A DNA stretch of 64,000 nt from Artemia franciscana (lineage: Eukaryota > Arthropoda > Branchiopoda > Anostraca > Artemiidae), in contig NC_088872.1 in NCBI RefSeq assembly GCF_032884065.1, positions 7,806,186 to 7,870,185 of the forward strand, given 5' to 3'. Shown here one piece after another: positions 57,620-64,000 of the stretch; position 1 is the first letter of the stretch; every line of letters begins with the position of its first letter. A program made the position numbers and the translations under genes. Below the pieces are notes generated by a model, which worked only from the letters and a program-made list of their open reading frames with translations, did no database searches and was not told the origin of the DNA.

Positions 57620-57700
57620 GGAATAGTGAAGCAATAAATTCCTGCATTAAGTGCAGGAATTTATTCCTGCATTAAGTGGAGAAATTTATTCCTGCCTACT
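57620..57700. repeat. Short repeats of AATTTATTCCTGCATTAAGTG
   Basis: Three to four units of a 22-27 bp sequence, one pair forming a hairpin (ATTCCTGCA versus TGCAGGAAT). Local, unknown origin. Confidence 0.7.
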
Positions 57701-58600
57701 GCTATTCTGTGCTAAAAGCTCATCCAAATATCTTACTAATTTGACTGTCTGCAAACGTCAAAATAGAAATCTCAATATCTTAGCAGAAAAAACGTCAACA
57801 GAGAAAAAAATTTCTTAGCATTAGATACCTCATTCTCGCTTTTTTTTTCAAAGGAAATGCTTTTGTGGAAATGGGTTGCCGTGTTTAACTGTCAGCATTA
57901 CCACTTTCGAAAGTCATTTTTCATCGTGAAAATGTAAACTGTTCGAACTGTATTTTTCTTTAAACAAAACCGATTGTTTTAAATGACTTGGAAAAACAAA
58001 AACGCCTTCTGTTGCAGCCTATTCCCCTAGTCTCTAGTCTCTAGTTTCGAGTCATAGAGGGGCAAAGCATTAATTTCAATTGAGTTAAGATATTCCTAAC
58101 TGCAGATTTCGTTGTCAATCCTGAGCGTCTGTGAATCATTGTGTTGATTGTTGCCGCTTGTATCCTAACCACGGATCCAGTTTGGCTTCATTTCCGTTTA
58201 TCATTATCGTCATTATCCTAAGTTTTCAGTAATAGGTTGGCATAGCAGTAATTTCAATTGAGTTAAGATAATCCTAACCGCAGCTTTTGTTGTCCATCAC
58301 TAGCGTCTGTGAATCGTTGTGTTGGTTGTTGCCGCTTGTATCCTAACCACCCATCCTGTTTTGTTTCATTTCAGTTCATCATTATCGTCATTATCCTAAG
58401 TTTTCAGTAATAGGTTGGCATAGCAGTAATTTCAATTGAGTTAAGATATTCCTAACCGCAGCTTTTGTTGTACATCACTAGCGTCTCTGAATTGTTTTGT
58501 TGATTGTTGCCGCTTGTCTCCTAACCACAGATTCTCTTATGCTACATTTCCGTTCATTAATATCTAGGTAATGTTTCCACCACATTTCTATAGCTGTTAT
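57700..58600 (+). repeat. Repeat family B, copy 3, with three tandem 178-bp units
   Basis: 57700-58025 matches 49190-49540. From about 58043 a 178-bp unit is repeated three times: the word AGTTTTCAGTAATAGG starts at 58221 and 58399, and TTAAGATAATCCTAACCGCA-like text occurs in each. Other genomic copies have a single unit, so the array is a local expansion. Confidence 0.8.
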
Positions 58601-58789
58601 GGATTCATCGATACTCTCTTATAATTTTGCATGATGTCATATATATAAAAAAAACTTCTGGTCCAGCTTTTCCTCAGTAGTTATATTTTTGCTTTAAATA
58701 TGTTGCTAAATGACTCAGTAACAATCAGCCATGATCCATTGTATATATCTTCTGAAATGTCTTAAATTAAATTTAGCTACATATATGTT

Positions 58790-58960
58790 AGGGGGGTTTA
58801 GCTCGGGTTATTTAAGTCCTCGCTAGTTTAGTGGGTGGTAGACGGTGCGGATCCACCTTCCCACTTCTTTTTATAGTTACTTTTCCAAGACTTAAATGTC
58901 TGTGACGGAAAAATCACATTTTTGCGAGAACCGACAGTTTTAGAAGCAAAAACGATATAA
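58790..58960 (+). repeat. tRNA-like segment of a family B-associated repeat, copy 1
   Basis: 'GGGGGGTTTAGCTCGGG' (A-box-like) followed by 'GTGGTAGACGGTGCGGATCC' (B-box-like) and then 'TTAAATGTCTGTGACGGAA'. The same order appears at 60755-60900 and 61790-61920, each preceded by 'CAGCTTTTCCTCAGTAGTTA'-type or 'CATATATCCTCTGAA' text. Confidence 0.6.
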
Positions 58961-59029
58961 AGTCAAGGAGGCACCACTCGTGCCTCTATAAAGAGGCGAC
59001 ACACGACAATGTTAAGCGATCTTCGGTTC

Positions 59030-59600
59030 CAGTGGTCGCAGAGGGATGGGGAGGGATGCATTTCGTAGCCCGAGCCCCAACTAAGAAACCTGCAAAATTT
59101 CATCCCCCTCCAACTTTTCCTTCATGGGGAAAATCTGGCCGAAAGTTTCGACTCGTCAACCCCAGCCCCCCTTTAACGTTGTCGATCGGGCTGAAATTCA
59201 CAAGTTAAGGTCCCCTAGGGCCCAGGAGCTTATCCGCGAAATTTCAGCTCGACCCGATAACTCCTTCCCTGTTTTCCAGAAACCACGCATAGCCACTTAA
59301 AATTCATTTACTTTTTTTTCTAGACGCCTACAGGTCACATCCGACATCGGATCTGGGTGTACGAAGACTCATTTGATGCGGAATTCTCCGAGTAATTTTC
59401 CTGGAAAGTTTCGTAGGAAAATCTTAACCCCCCGAAAATTTCAACCCTCCAACCCCCCCCCCCCCCCCTTTTAACGTTGTACGATCGGGCTGAAATTCAC
59501 AAGTTAAGGTCCCCTACGGCCCAGGAGCTTATCCGCGAAATTTCAGCTCGATCCGATAACTCCTTCCCTGTTTTCCAGAAACCACGCATTAGATACTTAA
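59030..59600. repeat. Repeat family C, two direct copies offset ~297 bp
   Basis: Blocks at 59172-59300 and 59469-59590 share 'CGATCGGGCTGAAATTCACA', 'AGTTAAGGTCCCCTA', 'CCAGGAGCTTATCCGCGAAA' and 'TTTTCCAGAAACCACGCAT' with few changes. A C run (about 18 bp) lies before the second. The similarity is too high for old repeats. Confidence 0.85.
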
Positions 59601-59680
59601 TTAACGGATTTCTCTCCATAAGAGCCCATGTTAATTTGAAATTTTTAAAATTTATTGAGAAGTTATATTTACACACATGC

Positions 59681-59753
59681 AAGTGTTTAGCTCAGTCGGT
59701 AGAGCGTGGGACTCTTAATCCTCGGGTCAAGGGTTCAAGTCCCTTACGGGTGG
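59681..59753 (+). pseudogene. tRNA-Lys(CTT)-like pseudogene with Pol III terminator
   Basis: D arm GCTC-AGTCGGTA-GAGC, anticodon loop CTCTTAA (CTT), T arm AAGGG-TTCAAGT-CCCTT and an 8-base T run at 59754-59761 directly after. The 5' acceptor strand (AAGTGTT) does not pair with the 3' strand (ACGGGTG), and the anticodon stem has a T-C mismatch, so it should not be charged. It follows repeat family C and may be a mobile tRNA-derived sequence. Confidence 0.7.
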
Positions 59754-60012
59754 TTTTTTTTCACAACATCAAAAAAATTTTGATAACACCTGGACAGCTT
59801 ATCATTTGAGAGATAACAGAATATTAGCTTCTTATGAGCAAAAGAAACATTTCGGTCATTCTATCTATTTTTTTTTCTATTTTATACAATGATTTAAAAG
59901 CGGGGGGGGGGCGGCAGCCACCCAAGTTCCTCTCCTAATTCCTGTACGAGGAGTACAGGAATTATTAAATTACATCCACCATGGATTGTAGAAAAACGTA
60001 CAGAAATAATAT

Positions 60013-60470
60013 GAAAAAACTTCGTTTTCTTAAAGAGTTAAAGAGGCTGCGTCCCAAAGTCGAACCTTAAAACGTACAGGAATTAGAAGAGGCAGTTGGG
60101 GGGCTGCCGCCCCCCAAACCCCCAGCTTTTAAAGACTCTTTTGTACAGGTTTTTTTTTGTGGGGGGACTTCATCGTTACTAATTACTAGTTTCGGCGCAA
60201 TGGTTCTCCTGTCCTCTTGTGTTTAACATTTTTTGAAGTTATTCCATTATTCATTCATTTCAATTTTTTGTTAATTAAAAGAGGGCCTTTCCGAAGCCAA
60301 GAGCGGGGGGTTAGCAAAAAAAACAAAAAATCTGTACAAAAGAGTCTTTAAAAGCTGGGGGTTTGGGGGGCGGTAGCCCCCCAACTGCCTCTTCTAATTC
60401 CTGTACGTTTTAAGGTTCGACTTTGGGACGCAGCCTCTTTAACTCTTTAAGAAAACGAAGTTTTTTTCTT
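60013..60470. mobile_element. Large foldback element, second family
   Basis: Arms 60013-60151 and about 60333-60470 are near-perfect inverted repeats: 'ACTTCGTTTTCTTAAAGAG', 'GCGTCCCAAAGTCGAACC', 'AACGTACAGGAATTAGAAG', a GGGGGGCTGCCGCCCCCC stretch, 'AGCTTTTAAAGACTCTTTTG'. About 180 bp of unique spacer. It is unrelated to family A; a piece of an arm is also seen at 59898-59965. Confidence 0.88.
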
Positions 60471-60754
60471 ATTATTATACAAAAGATTTGCTAGAAAACT
60501 TCACTTGAACATGAAGTTCATCCAAGAAAAGCCATGTTAAAACTCGTGGTATATATATGCTTATTTTCTTTTAATGAATGTTTCAAATCAACATTCTATT
60601 TTGCTTATTTTCTACATTTTTTCTATTTTGAGCCCTGAAGAGAGTTCAAAGGGTAGGCCTATGCTGATAGAGTCTCAGTAGTAATTAGCCATATACCATT
60701 CCATATATCCTCTGAATTGTCTCAAAACAAATTTAGTAACATATTTATTAAGGG

Positions 60755-60910
60755 GGTGTAGCTCAGTGGTCTGAGTCCCCGCAGTGGTCTGAGTCAGCGT
60801 GTGGTAGACAGTTCAATTCCGACCACCCAATCTTTTTTTCAATACTTTTCACAAATTTAAATGTCTGTGACGGAAAATTCGCATTTTTGCAACAACCGAT
60901 AGTTTTTAAA
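60755..60910 (+). repeat. tRNA-like segment of a family B-associated repeat, copy 2
   Basis: 'GGGGGTGTAGCTCAGTGG' (A-box-like), an internal duplication of GTGGTCTGAGTC, then 'ACAGTTCAATTCCGACC' (B-box-like) and the shared 'AAATGTCTGTGACGGAAAAT'. Confidence 0.65.
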
Positions 60911-61379
60911 ACAATAAAAGATTTGAAGTGTTACAACAGATTTGCTAAAGAATCATACCTGAACATGAAGTTTATTCAAGAAAAGTTAATAGCAATGTTA
61001 AAACTCAAGATATTTAGAGATTTATTTTTTTTTTCACAAATTTTCACATCATTTCACGTCAACATTTTATTTTTATTATTTTCAACGTTTTTCTCCCTTG
61101 TTGGGCAACCGTTTAGGAAACAATGAAAACCAGGTCGTCCCTGAATGGGATGAAAAGATGTTGTAAGGAAAGATTTAAGAGGAATTGGAATGAGGGTGTA
61201 AAGTGGGAACCTTTAAATAGCTTGGGAAGAGCGATGAGCATGCATGGCTATTCTGGGCTCAAGTGGCTTAGGACTGCAGGGAATTTTTAGCAGTAGCTAT
61301 TTTTATGGGAGGCCATAGCGATAATTCCCGGTAATATAAGGAGTGGGCAATATATCCTCTGAAGTATTTAACCTAAATG

Positions 61380-61925
61380 ACACATTTTCCGTATTAGTCT
61401 TCAGTTTTAAGTAATAGGTTGGCATAGCACTAATTTCAACTGAGTTAAGATATTCCTAACCTCAGCTTTTGTTGTCCATCACTAGCGTTTATGAATTATT
61501 TCGTTGCTTGTTGCCGCTTGTCTCCTAACCACAGATTCTCTTATGCTACATTTCCGTTCATTATTATCTAAGAAATGTTTCCACCACATTTTCTATAGCT
61601 GTTCGGATTCATTCACACTCGTCTATAATTTTGCATGACGTCACAGAAAAAAAAAATTTTCTTGTCCAGCTTTTCCTCAGTAGTTATAGTTTTGTTTGAT
61701 TTATGTTGTTACATGACTCAGTAACGATAAGCCATGTTCTATTGCATATATCCTCTGAAATATTTTTAGCTAAATTTTGTAACTTAGTTGCTAAGGGGTT
61801 GTAGCTCTGTGTCCCAATTGTTCGTTGCATTGTTTAGTGGTAGACGGTTCGATTCGACCTGCCTCGTTTTTTTTATACTTTTTTTTCACAGCTTTAAATG
61901 TCTGTGACGGAACCTTCTTCGCATT
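61380..61925 (+). repeat. Repeat family B, copy 4, joined to tRNA-like segment copy 3
   Basis: 'AATAGGTTGGCATAGCACTA' to 'TTGTTGTCCATCACTAGCG', then 'CTATAGCTGTTCGGATTCA', 'GCTTTTCCTCAGTAGTTATA', and at 61795 'GGGGTTGTAGCTC' followed by 'GTAGACGGTTCGATTCG'. Here the 178-bp unit and the tRNA-like segment are seen to belong to one element. Confidence 0.7.
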
Positions 61926-62777
61926 TGGTGCCACCAGTGGCTACTGTGGCTACACCAGTGGCAGACAAACACCATTCGTTTAAAAACAAGAGTTTGTTTA
62001 TATAACCAAAAAAATTTAGTTCTTAAATTGTAGTGGGAAGACTAAATAGTGAGGAAATGAGTATACCATAAAAAAACAAAACAGAAGTAAAAACGGCCTA
62101 CGTTTCTAGGGAGGGTGATTGTAAACCAGATATGTTTGATAATTAGATTAAGTGATTCCCTAAAAAAATAAAAAGGTAGGGGCTTAGGGTGGCTCCTGCA
62201 CGGGCTAATGACCAAAGTCCCCCCTCCAATTGTTCCCAAAGAAATCCTAGATTATTTGGCTTGAATAAAAAGATAACTGCTAGTTTAGTTTATGTCTCAT
62301 TTTGAACTAAATATCCTTTCACCAAAATTTTAATTATTAACATTCACAAAATTTCTATTCGTTGCTTTTTCAAAGTCACTTCCAGCTTAACTATTCCCCC
62401 TCCAAATGCCTAGAAGCGGTGTCAATACACAACACTAGAGGCAGATACAAGGTGTAATTTTTAATCTCAAGAGGGAAAACATTTGCCGTTTCGCAGTATT
62501 TTCAGTAAAAATACAAAAAGTGCTTCCTCCATAAAGACAGCCTCCCCCCCCCAGAAAAAAAAACAGATTTTTGTTTAAAATCCAACAGGGCAAAGAATCG
62601 GGGGGTCACTTTCCTCATAAACTTATGTAATGGATGCTTGAATATAGCCTTCTTTAGTTACAAAATTGACACGTTTTGGCAGTTTCCACTCTATTTTCTT
62701 CTAATTAGCCTTTTTCTCACTAAGAACCATTTGCTATCCTCGTCAGGGCATTCGTCAAAACATCTTTCATTCCAGTC

Positions 62778-62778
<1 letters not shown>
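61925..62778. other. Gene-free DNA
   Basis: 'GAAGACTAAATAGTGAGGAA' at 62035 repeats a phrase at 47907-47926, indicating another small dispersed repeat. Otherwise nothing recognised. Confidence 0.5.

Positions 62779-62858
<80 letters not shown>
62779..62858. repeat. Poly(A) tract, 80 bases
   Basis: Pure A run. No LINE or SINE body could be recognised immediately to its left, so its origin is unclear. The poly-lysine open frame across it is an artefact. Confidence 0.95.
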
Positions 62859-62859
<1 letters not shown>

Positions 62860-63352
62860 GCCAGGAATAATGGTTATAAAGATTCTTACTTTCGCCTAAC
62901 TAGAAACACAGTCAGAAAAATAAATACCTGCCAAATAGAAGTAGTAAACCGCAATGGGATGACAACTCTAGGTTTAATATCTTGGGAAATAAAAAAAAAA
63001 AGATTCAATGTTGTCTCTTTCTAAAGTATTTATTTCTCTAATTGTTCTTGAGGAGAGAGTGAGAATGCTTAATACCCTCCAAGACTTGGAAAAAATGCCC
63101 TTTTTCGTATCTGTACTAGAAAAAAAATGTTGAAAACCTTTCCCTATTGCATTTTGTCAATTGTTGCCCATTTATTACTTATCAGGATAAGGGCCTATGC
63201 AATATATTTTTTGAAGGACTTAATTTTAATCATAGTCATCAATATAACACACCATTCCAAAGAACATTCGAAACAATTCTTATAATTTCGCAAATAGTAT
63301 AAACAATTAAATAACGGTAAAAGCAAACAAAATTACAGACGACTATTATTAT
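62859..63352. other. Probable 3' UTR and intergenic DNA of the downstream gene
   Basis: Lies 3' (minus strand) of the stop codon at 63353. AT-rich; a minus-strand AATAAA-like word occurs within a few hundred bases, but I cannot fix the polyadenylation site. Confidence 0.35.
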
Positions 63353-63631
63353 TTATTGCCTAAAAGGGTTGGTTGACGTATTTACTGCCTCTGTACTAGT
63401 ATAAGGAGGAGGTGGGGCTGAATAAGGAGGCTCACTTGGGTAGCTTCTAGTATCATAGTTTTGAGCATTGTAAGGATTATTAGATTGCTGTACAAAGTTA
63501 GCTTGGTTGTTGAAATCAGGTGCCTGGTCCCACTGTTGAGACGCCCATGTAAGAGGATCTGTCTTTGGATCGGGTTCAACTGAGCCATAGCTGAGATATT
63601 TTCCATTTGAAAAATCATTCGTGATTGTGTC
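63353..63631 (-). CDS. Last coding exon, protein with Pro/Tyr-rich tail, unrecognised
   Basis: A strong acceptor (TTTTTTGCAG) at 63632 starts 92 codons in phase 0 ending at TAA 63355-63353: DTITNDFSNGKYLSYGSVEP, then WASQQWDQAPDF, an Asn/Gln-rich stretch, SEPPYSAPPPPYTS and STNPFRQ at the C-terminus. Visible motifs are PPPPY, a class I WW-domain ligand, and NPF, an EH-domain ligand, two residues from the end. Such tails occur on adaptor and tetraspan membrane proteins of trafficking pathways, but I cannot name the family. Upstream exons lie right of the window. Confidence 0.75.
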   Translation of the reverse strand, partial: DTITNDFSNGKYLSYGSVEPDPKTDPLTWASQQWDQAPDFNNQANFVQQSNNPYNAQNYDTRSYPSEPPYSAPPPPYTSTEAVNTSTNPFRQ

Positions 63632-64000
63632 CTGCAAAAAACATCGAAAGTCAAGGTAATAATGATTCTTTCTTATATTAATGAAAGTCACTTGTAAAGA
63701 ATTTTGGAGAGACCCACCCACCTCTCCTTCAAATTTCCAATAACACATCATCATCTACATATAAAGAAAGCCGTCGACTTGTCTGTAACAATATATTTGT
63801 AATCCTTTATACAGCTACAAACTTAACGAGAGTCAAAAAACTAACAAAAAAGAATTTGAAGTCTTCGAAAATGTATTTGATATTCTTATTTCACCCTTTT
63901 ATAGGCTTTACTAAATATCATTAAACAAAAAAACATTTTTTTTCAATTACTCATTCTAAGAATTTTTACTGTATATTAAGGGATACCGCTTGTAAACACC

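Noticed and set aside
59681-59753. Functional tRNA-Lys(CTT) gene
   Set aside because: Acceptor strands do not pair and the anticodon stem has a mismatch; called a pseudogene instead.
62638-63024. 128-codon open frame with a poly-lysine core
   Set aside because: Runs through an 80-base poly(A); flanks show no conserved protein text.

Overview
This is a repeat-dominated piece of an animal nuclear genome, most likely an arthropod. The clearest host signal is four in-phase exons of a vesicular glutamate transporter whose wording is closest to arthropod VGlut. An Artemia-like or other large-genome crustacean is my guess from the repeat content, with low confidence. True coding sequence is only a few percent of the window. 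The rest is introns and intergenic DNA packed with foldback elements, LINEs, SINEs, DNA transposons, satellites and microsatellites. A 100-base N gap sits at 32208-32307.

Layout. 1-26.8 kb: minus-strand VGlut exons at 26699-26778, 21526-21644, 15666-15780 and 3574-3748, separated by introns of 5.1, 5.7 and 11.9 kb. The largest intron holds a decayed PIF/Harbinger transposon (about 11.0-15.4 kb) whose transposase reading frame is split by a 36-copy, 59-bp minisatellite. 1.6-8.7 kb is a degenerate 120-bp repeat family in both orientations with ACT/AGT microsatellites. 22.5-24.5 kb has a foldback element, a LINE reverse transcriptase fragment and a hAT-type miniature element with an 8-bp target duplication.

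27-36.3 kb: a GA microsatellite, LINE and SINE pieces, the assembly gap, an open transposase-like gene (32309-33724) followed by six copies of an 11-13 bp motif, and a decayed mariner. 37.3-37.5 kb: the first coding exon of an RBM12-like RNA-binding protein, minus strand. 41.7-44.7 kb: a non-autonomous element with inverted ends, carrying a TA-flanked foldback inserted into a SINE. 44.7-47.9 kb: two LINE copies in opposite orientations around a Penelope-like fragment that carries a hammerhead-ribozyme-like core.

48-62 kb: overlapping dispersed repeat families, including tRNA-like heads, a symmetric 92-bp palindrome, large foldbacks and a tRNA-Lys-like pseudogene, plus one unrecognised candidate first coding exon at 50461-50653. 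63.35-63.63 kb: the last coding exon of an unidentified minus-strand gene with a proline/tyrosine-rich tail.

The host genes do not form an operon or any visible functional unit. What ties the window together is the layering of mobile DNA, where insertions into older repeats give relative ages.
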